Origin: Streptomyces sp. NBC_01497
Lineage (GTDB): Bacteria > Actinomycetota > Actinomycetes > Streptomycetales > Streptomycetaceae
Length of the DNA stretch: 64,000 nt
Reading direction: 5' to 3'
Assembly: GCF_036250695.1 (NCBI RefSeq)
Contig: NZ_CP109427.1
Coordinates: 6,076,001-6,140,000, forward strand
The notes below the pieces were generated by a model. The model was not told the origin of the DNA. It searched no databases and saw only the letters and a list, made by a program, of their open reading frames with translations. Below, piece after piece: positions 9,085-16,715 of the stretch (position 1 is its first letter; the number at the start of each line of letters is the position of its first letter). The translations under genes were made by a program, and so were the position numbers.

Positions 9085-10674
9085 ATGTCGGAACGACCTC
9101 CCCAGCGCAATCCCAATCGCCGGCTCGCCGCGCTCATCGCGGAGGCAGGCTTCTCCCACGCGGGCCTCGCCCGCAGGGTCGACCAGCTGGGCCTGGAACA
9201 CGGACTCGACCTCCGCTACGACAAGACGTCGGTCACGCGCTGGCTGCGCGGCCAGCAGCCGAGAGGCACGACGCCCGCCCTGATCGCCGAGGTCTTCACC
9301 CGAAGACTGGGGCGCCGCCTGTCCACGCAGGACCTCGGCCTCGACGCGTGCGCCCCGGTGTACGCGGGTCTGGAGTTCGCCTCCACGCCCGAGGAGGCCG
9401 TCGACATCGTCGGCGGCCTGTGGAAGAAGGACTCCGGCAGCCACGCGGAACTCCGCAAGATCGCCTTCACGCCCGCTGGGCTGGTGGTCCCCAGCCGGGA
9501 CTGGCTGATCGGGCGTCCGGACGAGCGGGTGGGGCACCCGGGACCCGGGACGGGCCCGGCCGCCGGCGGGGCACCGCCCGGCACGCGCCCGGTGGCGGGG
9601 GCGCTGGCCGGTCCGGCCGGCCCGGGCGCGGGCGCCGCCGCCGGGGCCGTCACGGGCGCCGCGCGGGTGCCCGCCCAGCCGTCGGCCGGGCCGCTGGAGT
9701 CCGCACTCGTGCCGCGCCCGCGAGGAGAACGCGCGAACGCCCCGGGCCAGGTCCAGGGCCAGGGCCTCGGTGTGCGGGTGACCGCTGGCGACATCGCCGC
9801 GCTGCGCTCGGTGGGCGAACTCTTCCGCAGCCTCGACCAGCGCTACGGCGGCGGACACGCGCGCCAGGCGCTCGTGCGCTACCTGGAGCACGAGGCCGAG
9901 CCGATGCTGCGCGGTGCCTACGGGGAGTCCGTGGGCCGGCGCCTGTTCGGCGCGGTCGCCGACCTGACGAGGCTCGCCGGGTGGACGTCGTACGACATCG
10001 CCGCGCACGGCCTCGCGCAGCGCTACTTCGTCCAGGCCCTGCGGCTGTCCCAGGCCGCGGGCGACCGGGTGTACGGCGCGTACGTCCTGGTCACCATGAG
10101 CCGCCAGGCCGTCTACCTCAGCCACGGCAGGGAAGCCGTACAGCTCGCGCGGGTGGCGCAGCAGGGCGTGGGCGTGACGGTGCCGCCGGTGGTGCAGGCG
10201 CTGCTCCACGCGGCCGAGGCACGCGGTCACGGCGTCCTCGGGGACGCGCGGGCGTGCACCTCCACGCTGCTGCGGGCGGAGCGGGCCCTGGAGGCGGCAC
10301 GGCCGGGAGACGACGTGCCGCACTGGGCGCGGTTCTTCGACGAGGCGCAGCTGGCCGACGAGTTCGGGCACTGCCACCGGGACCTCGGCCAGTACCGGGC
10401 CGCCGCGCAGCACGCGGAGCGCTCGCTGAGCCTGCGCACGCCCGAGCTGGCCAGGAGCCGGCTGTTCTGCACGGTGGTCCTCGCGACGGCGCGCCTCGGG
10501 CTCGGTGAGCTGGACCAGGCGTGCGCGCTCGGCGCGGAGGCCGCGCACGCGGCGGCCGAGATGCGCTCCGTACGGGCGGTGGAGTACGTACGGGACTTCG
10601 AGCGGCGCCTGGAGCCGTACCGCGACGCGGCTGCCGTACGGACGTACCGGGACCGGGTGTCGGCCCTGCGCTAG
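9085..10674 (+). CDS. NsdA-like XRE/TPR transcriptional regulator
   Basis: 529 residues from ATG 9085 (AGGAG 12 nt upstream). Residues about 1-75 form a helix-turn-helix-like segment (NRRLAALIAEAGFSHAGLARRVDQLG ... SVTRWLRGQQPRG), resembling the N-terminus of Streptomyces developmental regulators of the NsdA type. Residues about 130-230 are a Gly/Ala/Pro linker of low complexity. The C-terminal half is helical TPR-like repeat (DRVYGAYVLVTMSRQAVYLSHGREAVQLARVAQ and similar). Such proteins influence antibiotic production and sporulation in Streptomyces; the target and ligand of this one are unknown. It is transcribed alone, divergent from lipB, convergent with the FAD-protein gene. Confidence 0.82.
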   Translation: MSERPPQRNPNRRLAALIAEAGFSHAGLARRVDQLGLEHGLDLRYDKTSVTRWLRGQQPRGTTPALIAEVFTRRLGRRLSTQDLGLDACAPVYAGLEFASTPEEAVDIVGGLWKKDSGSHAELRKIAFTPAGLVVPSRDWLIGRPDERVGHPGPGTGPAAGGAPPGTRPVAGALAGPAGPGAGAAAGAVTGAARVPAQPSAGPLESALVPRPRGERANAPGQVQGQGLGVRVTAGDIAALRSVGELFRSLDQRYGGGHARQALVRYLEHEAEPMLRGAYGESVGRRLFGAVADLTRLAGWTSYDIAAHGLAQRYFVQALRLSQAAGDRVYGAYVLVTMSRQAVYLSHGREAVQLARVAQQGVGVTVPPVVQALLHAAEARGHGVLGDARACTSTLLRAERALEAARPGDDVPHWARFFDEAQLADEFGHCHRDLGQYRAAAQHAERSLSLRTPELARSRLFCTVVLATARLGLGELDQACALGAEAAHAAAEMRSVRAVEYVRDFERRLEPYRDAAAVRTYRDRVSALR

Positions 10675-10929
10675 CGGGGGACGCGGGTCGCGCGGGCGCC
10701 GGAGACGGCCCTGCGCGGGGCCCGGTGGCCGCCGTGCCCCGCGTCCGACCAGAGCCGTGGACGGGACGCGCAGCCGCCCGTCGCGTCGCTGAGGGCCCTG
10801 CGGCGGCCCGGGGCGGGAGCGCCCGCGGCCCGGGGCGCGGCTCCCGCCCCGGGACTCCGATTCCCGCCCCTGTGCTTGGTTCCCCGCTCCCCGGGCATCG
10901 GCACCGGGGGGCGGGGTGTCCTGTGGGTG

Positions 10930-12318
10930 TCAGGCCGCGGTCTCGGTGCTCTCGGTGGCCTCCCCGGGCCCCGCGGCCAGAGCCGCCTGCAGGGGGACGG
11001 CCGGCTCATGTTCGGTGCGGCGCCGTGCGGGGGTGCGCTGCGTCCGCAGGTCGGTGAGGACCGCGCGGGCCGCACGGCGCCCCGAGTACAGCGCGCCCTG
11101 CACCGTGTTCGTGTCGCGGTGGTCCCCGCACACGTACAGGCCGCCCAGGAGGCGCACGGCCCGGCGCAGGTCGTGCGGCGGCCGCATCGTCGGCACGGCC
11201 TCCGGGGCGTGGTGCGTCGCGATCAGTTCCCAGGTGTGGGTCGGCACGCCGTACATCCGGGACAGCTGCCGGAGCACGTCCGCGTCGGGCGGCGGCGGCC
11301 CCAGCACCGTCGACGAGACGAGGGTCCGCCCCCGGGGCGCGCGCGTCGGGTCCACCGCGCTCATCACGGCGCTGTGCGAGACGGGCCCGCGCCGGTCGGC
11401 GTCCAGCACCAGCGATGCGCCCGTCGGCGGCGCCTCGGGCGCCGCGTGGTGGACGACCGTCACCTCCTGGAAGTCCGGCACGCGCAGGCCCGGCAGCAGC
11501 TCCGCCGCCGCCCGGGCACCGGTCGCGACCAGCAGCGCCCGGCACGCGATCTCACCGTGCTCCTTCGTCGTGACCCGGTTGATCGACGCGTCGGTCACCC
11601 ACACGTCGGTGTGCACGAGGCACCCCGGCGGCAGCGTCGCGGCCAGGATCTCCGGCAGCGCGGCCGCCCCGCCCTCCGGTACGCACAGCCTTCCCCGCGC
11701 GAAGCCGCGCAGCGCCAGGTCCGCGCAGCGGCTGGAGGACGTCAGCCCGGGGTCGTACAGCAGCGCCGACAGCAGGAGCCGGGCGAGCGGTGACGTGTAC
11801 GCCTCGCGCGCCGTGCGCTCCGGCCGGGCGAGCAGCAGGTCGGCCGGGGTCGCCGCGAGGCGGCCGAGCGCCGCGCCCAGCCGCGCCTGGTCCAGGGCGA
11901 CGGAGCGGGGCGGCAGCGGCGACAAGGGGGCGCTCGCGAGGGCGCGCACCGCGGTCAGTGCGCCCCGCGTGCTCCTCGGGGTGTGCAGCACACCGGCCCG
12001 ATAGCGCCGGCCCTCGCTGTGCACGGCGAAACCCGGTGCGAAGGGACGCAGCGGCACCGCTTCGATGCCCGGCGTGCGTCGTAGCTCCGGGTACGCCGTA
12101 CTGAGCAGTTGTCCCACCCGGTCGAGCAGGAAACCGTCCACCCGCTCGGTCGCCATACGGCCGCCCACATGGGACGCGGCTTCGAGGACGGTGACGCGCA
12201 GCCCCTCGGCCGCCAGGTGGTGTGCTGCGGCGAGACCCGCGATACCTGCCCCGATGACGACGACGTCCGTCCGGGAGTCCATGGTGTTGACGCTGACGCG
12301 CGGTGTGAATTCGAGCAC
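10930..12318 (-). CDS. FAD-dependent amine oxidase/protoporphyrinogen oxidase-like protein
   Basis: 462 residues from GTG 12318, which has GGGGAGGGG about 7 nt upstream; an in-frame ATG at 12282 lacks a ribosome-binding site. After 12 residues it opens with the dinucleotide-binding motif VVVIGAGIAGLAAAHHLAAEG, then VLEAASHVGGRMATERVDGFLLDRVGQ, the second GG motif of the amine-oxidase superfamily. The C-terminal FAD motif is GGLYVCGDHRDTNTVQGALYSGRRAARAVL. The substrate cannot be told from sequence; it is too divergent to call HemY. No membrane segment. Convergent with the NsdA-like gene, and upstream is a repeat-containing intergenic region. Confidence 0.82.
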   Translation of the reverse strand: MLEFTPRVSVNTMDSRTDVVVIGAGIAGLAAAHHLAAEGLRVTVLEAASHVGGRMATERVDGFLLDRVGQLLSTAYPELRRTPGIEAVPLRPFAPGFAVHSEGRRYRAGVLHTPRSTRGALTAVRALASAPLSPLPPRSVALDQARLGAALGRLAATPADLLLARPERTAREAYTSPLARLLLSALLYDPGLTSSSRCADLALRGFARGRLCVPEGGAAALPEILAATLPPGCLVHTDVWVTDASINRVTTKEHGEIACRALLVATGARAAAELLPGLRVPDFQEVTVVHHAAPEAPPTGASLVLDADRRGPVSHSAVMSAVDPTRAPRGRTLVSSTVLGPPPPDADVLRQLSRMYGVPTHTWELIATHHAPEAVPTMRPPHDLRRAVRLLGGLYVCGDHRDTNTVQGALYSGRRAARAVLTDLRTQRTPARRRTEHEPAVPLQAALAAGPGEATESTETAA

Positions 12319-12766
12319 GTGCCCCTCCCCGAGGTCGGCACGGCCGGCCGGGCCTTCGGGGGTCTCCCGACAGCCCCTGGAATCGGCCGAGTTCGTGGTG
12401 AGGTTACGGGCGGCGGAGCCCGTTTCCCACGCGCGCGGAGACGGGGCACCGGAGCATGGGCGGCGCGCGCCACGAGGCGCTGAGCGCCCTCGGCCGCACC
12501 ACCGCGCGCACCGCTCCCGCCCCGCGCGCCCGCCCACCGCCGCGCGCGCCGATCCGGACGGCGGCCGACGGGCCCCGGCCTGTGTGGCGAGCAGAGTGAC
12601 CCGACGGCCCCGCCTCGGGTGGCGAGCAGCGACCCGACGGCCCCGGCGCGGGCGGCGAGGGATCACCCACAGGCTCTCGGCCCGGGCCACGAACCGCCCC
12701 CGCCCGGGCCCGGCTCGGACGCACAGGACCCGGGCCGGGGCCTGACGGGTCCCTACGCCCCGGGCT
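12319..12766. other. Intergenic region with a triple tandem repeat
   Basis: 448 bp between two minus-strand genes. The only structure is three imperfect tandem copies at 12565-12600, 12601-12633 and 12634-12666 (33-36 bp), each beginning CCGACGG and containing GGCGAGC or GGCGAGG. Open frames across it have no family resemblance. Confidence 0.55.
12565..12666. repeat. Three imperfect 33-36-bp tandem repeats
   Basis: Each copy starts with CCGACGG(G)CCCC, continues with a variable GC segment, then GTGGCGAGCAG (copies 1 and 2) or GCGGCGAGGGA (copy 3), and ends GTGAC, CGAC or ATCAC. Confidence 0.7.
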
Positions 12767-13654
12767 TCACGCCGCCGCCCTGATGGCGTCCTCCACCGTC
12801 GGGAAGGCGAAGGCGAATCCCGACTCCGACAGCCGTTTCGGCAGCACCCGCTGACTGCCCAGCACGTCCCCCGACATCTCCCCGAGCGCCAGCCGCAGAG
12901 CCGCCGCGGGCACCGGGAACGCCGTCGGCCTGTGCAGCACCCTCCCCATCGCGGCGGTCACCTCGCGGTTCGTCACCGGCTCCGGCGCGGTCAGGTTGAC
13001 CGGACCCTCCAGCGTCTCCGTGTCGATCAGGTGCCGCAGCGCCGCCACGTGGTCGTGCAGCGCGATGAAGCTCCAGTACTGCCGTCCGTCGCCCATCCGC
13101 CCGCCGAGCCCCGCCCTGAACAGGGGGAACAGGCGTCCCCACGCGCCGCCTCCGCTCGCCACCACCAGTCCCGTACGGGGGAACACCGTGCGGATACCGG
13201 CCTCCCGCGCCGCGGCCGTGGCGGCCTCCCACTCGACGCACAGCGTCGGCAGGAAGCCGTGGCCGGGCGGGGAGTCCTCGTCCACGGTGCGCTCGCCGGT
13301 GTCGCCGTAATAGCCGATGGCCGACCCGGAGACAAGGACACGTGGCGGCTCGTCCAGCGAGGCGATCGCCTCGGCGAGGGCCGCGGTGCCGAGCAGTCGG
13401 CTGTCGCGGATCTCCTTCTTGTACGCGTCGGTCCAGCGGCGGTCGCCCACGCCCGCGCCCGCGAGGTGCACGACGGCCTCGCAGCCGCGCAGGCCGCCCG
13501 TGTCGACCCGCTGGAGCCCCGGGTCCCACCGGACCTCGTCGGGCCCGGCGGGCGGGCGCCGGACCAGGCGCACCACCTCGTGCCCGTCCGCGCGCAGGGA
13601 CCGTACGAGTGCCGTACCGATGAGCCCGGTGGAACCGGTGACCGCGATTCTCAT
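12767..13654 (-). CDS. TIGR01777 family NAD(P)-dependent epimerase (SDR39U1-like)
   Basis: 295 residues. It begins with the Rossmann motif RIAVTGSTGLIGTALVRSLRADGHEVVRLVRR, continues VVHLAGAGVGDRRWTDAYKKEIRDSR, the SGSAIGYYGD active-site region, and ends with a DUF1731-type C-terminus (VPAAALRLALGEMSGDVLGSQRVLPKRL, SGFAFAFPTVEDAI). This is an extended-SDR-like family of unknown substrate, present in most bacteria and in human SDR39U1. ATG at 13654 has CAGGAT ending 6 nt upstream, which could be either a weak AGGA ribosome-binding site or a leaderless -10. It follows the DUF4240 gene on the same strand. Confidence 0.9.
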   Translation of the reverse strand: MRIAVTGSTGLIGTALVRSLRADGHEVVRLVRRPPAGPDEVRWDPGLQRVDTGGLRGCEAVVHLAGAGVGDRRWTDAYKKEIRDSRLLGTAALAEAIASLDEPPRVLVSGSAIGYYGDTGERTVDEDSPPGHGFLPTLCVEWEAATAAAREAGIRTVFPRTGLVVASGGGAWGRLFPLFRAGLGGRMGDGRQYWSFIALHDHVAALRHLIDTETLEGPVNLTAPEPVTNREVTAAMGRVLHRPTAFPVPAAALRLALGEMSGDVLGSQRVLPKRLSESGFAFAFPTVEDAIRAAA

Positions 13655-13732
13655 GCCGCCATCCTGCCCCCGGCACCGGGCTCCCCACGGTTGCGCCGCG
13701 GCGCGGGTCCTGGCGGCGCCGCGGGGATCACG

Positions 13733-13837
13733 CCGCCGCGGCCGGACGGTAGTTCACCCCCCGTAGGAGTCGGCTCCGAACCGTCCCGCCGCGGCCGGAC
13801 GGTAGTTCACCCCCCGTAGGAGTCGGCTCCGAACCGT
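13733..13837. repeat. Tandem 52-bp duplication covering a gene's 3' end
   Basis: 13733-13784 and 13786-13837 are identical over 52 bp, period 53. The right copy contains the last nine codons and the stop of the DUF4240 gene plus about 21 bp beyond; the left copy is an exact duplicate just downstream of the stop. Confidence 0.95.
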
Positions 13838-14340
13838 TCCCACAGCCGGGGGAAGCGCACCTCCAGGATTTCGGGGTCGTCGATGTCGAAGGCCGTGCCC
13901 TCCGGCTCACGCGTCTGCGCCGGGATACCGAGATCCGGTGCGACGGAACCGGTGAGTTGCTCGTACGCCTCGTCGGCCGCGTACCCGAGGTCCTCGCCGT
14001 CGCCGTCCGCGTCCTCGTCGAAGTTCTCCAGGAGGTCGGCCAGGTCGTCGGGGTCGTGCAAGGCCCCCTCGAACAGCTCGCGGCCCTGGCCGATGAGCCA
14101 GCAGCGGAAGAAGTCGAACGCGTCGTCGCTCGCGCCGTCCAGCAGGATCGACGCCGCGCCCCACAGATCCCAGCGGTAGGCGCGGTTGTAGCGCGACTCG
14201 AAGTGGCGGGCGAAGTCGAGCACGGCGTCGGGGTCGAGTTGCGCCAGGCGCTCGACCAGCAGGTCCGCGTGTTCCTCCGCGTCACCGCCCGCGGCCTCGC
14301 GCGTGCCGTCGACGATCTCCCAGAAGTCCGTCTCGTCCAT
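13807..14340 (-). CDS. DUF4240 domain protein
   Basis: 177 residues, strongly acidic. The N-terminal part has the DUF4240 pattern: MDETDFWEIVDGTREAAGG, LVERLAQLDPDAVLDFARHFESRYNRAYRWDLWGAASILL, DDAFDFFRCWLIGQGRELFEGAL, then LGYAADEAYEQLTG. The family is widespread in actinobacteria and of unknown function. The start ATG 14340 is chosen because the conserved domain begins exactly there, although no clear ribosome-binding site precedes it. The 3' end is duplicated in tandem, so two successive copies of its terminal codons and stop exist; the protein itself is not changed by this. It is divergent from the SDR gene. Confidence 0.85.
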   Translation of the reverse strand: MDETDFWEIVDGTREAAGGDAEEHADLLVERLAQLDPDAVLDFARHFESRYNRAYRWDLWGAASILLDGASDDAFDFFRCWLIGQGRELFEGALHDPDDLADLLENFDEDADGDGEDLGYAADEAYEQLTGSVAPDLGIPAQTREPEGTAFDIDDPEILEVRFPRLWERFGADSYGG

Positions 14341-14523
14341 CACGGGACCAGCATCGTGCCTCGGGCACCGCAACGCACGCGGGCAACGCCCGGATACGTG
14401 AATCCCGGCGGAATCCCCATCGAGGGCCCGCCGGGCGCGGCGCGTGCCCCTGCCCCGCGGTGCCGGGCCGACACCCCCCGATACCCGACGGAGGATGTCC
14501 GGTTTTCCTGGGACTCTCCCCGC

Positions 14524-15465
14524 ATGGAAACGACGACAGGCACACCCGGCAGCCGTCCACTGACGGGCCGGATCGCCCTGGTGGCCGGGGCGACGCGGGG
14601 CGCGGGCCGGCAGATGGCCGTACAGCTGGGCGCGCTCGGCGGCACCGTCCACGTGACGGGACGCACCACCCGCGAACGGGTCAGCGAGGTGGGGCGCCCC
14701 TCCGAGACCATCGAGGAGACGGCCGAACTGGTCACGGCTGCCGGCGGCGAGGGCGTCGCGCTGCCCGCGGACCATCTCGACCCCGCCCAGGTCCGCGCGG
14801 TGGTCGACCGTGTCGAGCGCGACCACGGCCGGCTGGACATCCTCGTCGACGACATCTGGGGCGGCGAGCACCTGATCGAGTTCGGCAAGAAGGCCTGGGA
14901 ACTCGACCTCGACAAGGGCCTGCGCATGCTGGACCTGGGGATCCGTGGCCACCTGATCACCCTGCGCTGCGCGCTGCCGCTGCTGGTGCGGCACCGGGGC
15001 GGCCTGGTCGTGGAAGTGACGGACGGCACGGCGGAGTCGAACGAGGGCTACCGCGGCAACCTGTTCTACGACCTGACCAAGTACGCCCCGATCCGGCTGA
15101 CGCGGGGGCTCGCCGCGGAACTGGGACCCGTGGGCTGTACGGCGGTCTCGCTCACGCCCGGTTTTCTGCGCTCCGAGTGGATGCTCGACCACTTCGGCGT
15201 ACGGGAGGACAACTGGCGTGAGGCGATCGCCGAGGAACCGGCCTTCGCCATCGCGGAGAGCCCGGTCTTCGTGGGCCGGGCGCTGGCGGCCCTGGCCGCC
15301 GACGAGGACCGGCACCGCTGGAACGGCAGGTCCCTCTCCAGCGGGCAGCTCGCGAAGGTCTACCGCTTCACCGACACCGACGGGAGCGCGCCTGACGCAT
15401 GGCCGTTCATCGAGGCGCTGACCGCCGAGGGCGCCGGGGAGGTGGACGCGGAGGACTACCGCTGA
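14524..15465 (+). CDS. SDR family oxidoreductase
   Basis: 313 residues. Rossmann motif LVAGATRGAGRQMAVQLGALG (TGxxxGxG type) near residues 19-39, then VTGRTT, DHLDPAQV, LDILVDDIWGG in place of NNAG, and the catalytic region with YDLTKYA (Tyr-x-x-x-Lys) preceded by EVTDGTAESNEG. The C-terminal PGFLRSEWML is typical. This belongs to the long SDR branch resembling human DHRS1. The substrate is not predictable. It is divergent from the DUF4240 gene and convergent with the WYL regulator. Confidence 0.9.
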   Translation: METTTGTPGSRPLTGRIALVAGATRGAGRQMAVQLGALGGTVHVTGRTTRERVSEVGRPSETIEETAELVTAAGGEGVALPADHLDPAQVRAVVDRVERDHGRLDILVDDIWGGEHLIEFGKKAWELDLDKGLRMLDLGIRGHLITLRCALPLLVRHRGGLVVEVTDGTAESNEGYRGNLFYDLTKYAPIRLTRGLAAELGPVGCTAVSLTPGFLRSEWMLDHFGVREDNWREAIAEEPAFAIAESPVFVGRALAALAADEDRHRWNGRSLSSGQLAKVYRFTDTDGSAPDAWPFIEALTAEGAGEVDAEDYR

Positions 15466-15562
15466 CCCGCTGACCCGCCGACGCGGGCGCCCCGGCGGTG
15501 GGCGGTGGGCGTGGGCGGCGGGCCGTTCTCGTCCCCGCCTGTCCCCGCCCGTCCCGAGGCTC

Positions 15563-16552
15563 CTACGCGTACAGCCCCGCCAGTCCCCGTGCCGCCTCGG
15601 TGAAGCGGGCTCGCAGCGCGGCGGGGGCCAGGACCTCCGCCTCCGGGCCCAGGCCGAGCAGCTGGCCGAACGCGACGTCCTCCGCCTCCATCGCGATCCG
15701 CGCGGTGATCCTGCCCTCGTCGTCCGGTGCGGGGGCGTTCGCGAGGGCTTCCTCCGCCGCCGCCCTGTCCGTCACGCGGGGGAGCGCGTCCGCGCCCGCG
15801 GTGGTGAGGCGCACCGTCACCTCGTAGCGCAGCAGTGACCGCGCGAACTGCGCGGCTTGCTGCTCCCAGAAGGCTCCGAGTTCGAAGGACGGGTCCCTGC
15901 GGAAACGTTCCTCCAGGATGTCCCCCGAGACGAAGCGGTCGACGCGGTACACCCTGAGGTCCTCGTCGGCGTCCCGCCGGCCCGCGCACACGTACCAGAC
16001 CCCCGCCTTCAGTACGAGCCCGTACGGCGCCAGCTCGCGCCGCGTCTCGCGGGGTTCCTCGGCCTCGTCCCGGCGGCGGTACACGGCCGACACCAGCCGG
16101 TCACCCCAGACCGCCTCTGCCAGCACCGGCAGCAGCTCGGGCGTCCGCGGCTCCCGGTACCAGCCGGGGGCGTCCAGATGGAAGCGCCGCGCCACCGAGT
16201 CCGGGGCATCCCGCAGCGACGGCATCAGCGCCGCCGAGACCTTCAGCCGCGCCGCACTCGCCGCGTCGGCGAGCCCCATCTCCCGCAGGGCGCCCGGCAG
16301 GCCGGAGAGGAACAGCGCCTCCGCCTCGCTCCTGGCGAGGCCGGTGAGGCCCGTACGGTACCCGCCGACGAGCCGGTACCCGCCGCTCCTGCCCCGGTCC
16401 GCGTAGACCGGCACTCCGGCCTCGGACAGTGCCTGGGCGTCGCGGGTGACGGTCCGCTCCGACACGTCGAGCTCCTTGGCCAGTTGGGCCGCGGTCATCA
16501 AGGGTCTGGACTGGAGCAGAAGCACCATCTTGATCAGGCGGGCAGCGCGCAT
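15563..16552 (-). CDS. WYL-domain (YafY/DeoR-type) transcriptional regulator
   Basis: 329 residues from ATG 16552. N-terminal winged HTH (RAARLIKMVLLLQSRPLMTAAQLAKELDVSERTVTRDAQALSEAGVPVYADRGRSGGYRL) is followed by a WYL domain (RRELAPYGLVLKAGVWYVCAGR..DLRVYRVDRF) and a WCX C-terminal domain. WYL regulators sense small ligands, some of them nucleic-acid-linked; the targets here are unknown. An upstream in-frame ATG at 16615 lies inside an inverted repeat and adds residues outside the family alignment. A CATGAT hexamer ends 6 nt before the chosen ATG, so a leaderless start is possible. Confidence 0.9.
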   Translation of the reverse strand: MRAARLIKMVLLLQSRPLMTAAQLAKELDVSERTVTRDAQALSEAGVPVYADRGRSGGYRLVGGYRTGLTGLARSEAEALFLSGLPGALREMGLADAASAARLKVSAALMPSLRDAPDSVARRFHLDAPGWYREPRTPELLPVLAEAVWGDRLVSAVYRRRDEAEEPRETRRELAPYGLVLKAGVWYVCAGRRDADEDLRVYRVDRFVSGDILEERFRRDPSFELGAFWEQQAAQFARSLLRYEVTVRLTTAGADALPRVTDRAAAEEALANAPAPDDEGRITARIAMEAEDVAFGQLLGLGPEAEVLAPAALRARFTEAARGLAGLYA

Positions 16553-16591
16553 CCCACCATCATGCAGCGCGACAGGGCCTCCACGTGGAGG

Positions 16592-16644
16592 AATCCCCGT
16601 CGAGGAACTGTGCACAGTCCGTGCACGGCTCCTCGCCGGGGATT
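16592..16644 (-). terminator. Long inverted repeat between aceE and the WYL regulator
   Basis: AATCCCCG-t-CGAGGA (16592-16606) pairs with TCCTCG-c-CGGGGATT (16630-16644) with one internal mismatch. The loop contains two GTGCAC palindromes. It lies downstream of aceE and just upstream of the WYL gene, so it could be the aceE terminator or a WYL operator. Confidence 0.55.
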
Positions 16645-16715
16645 GCCTTGACCGTTCCCGCTCCGTCTCGGCCGCCGCCCCGCCTCAGTACCCGGGGCGA
16701 CGGTCCTCGCACCCG

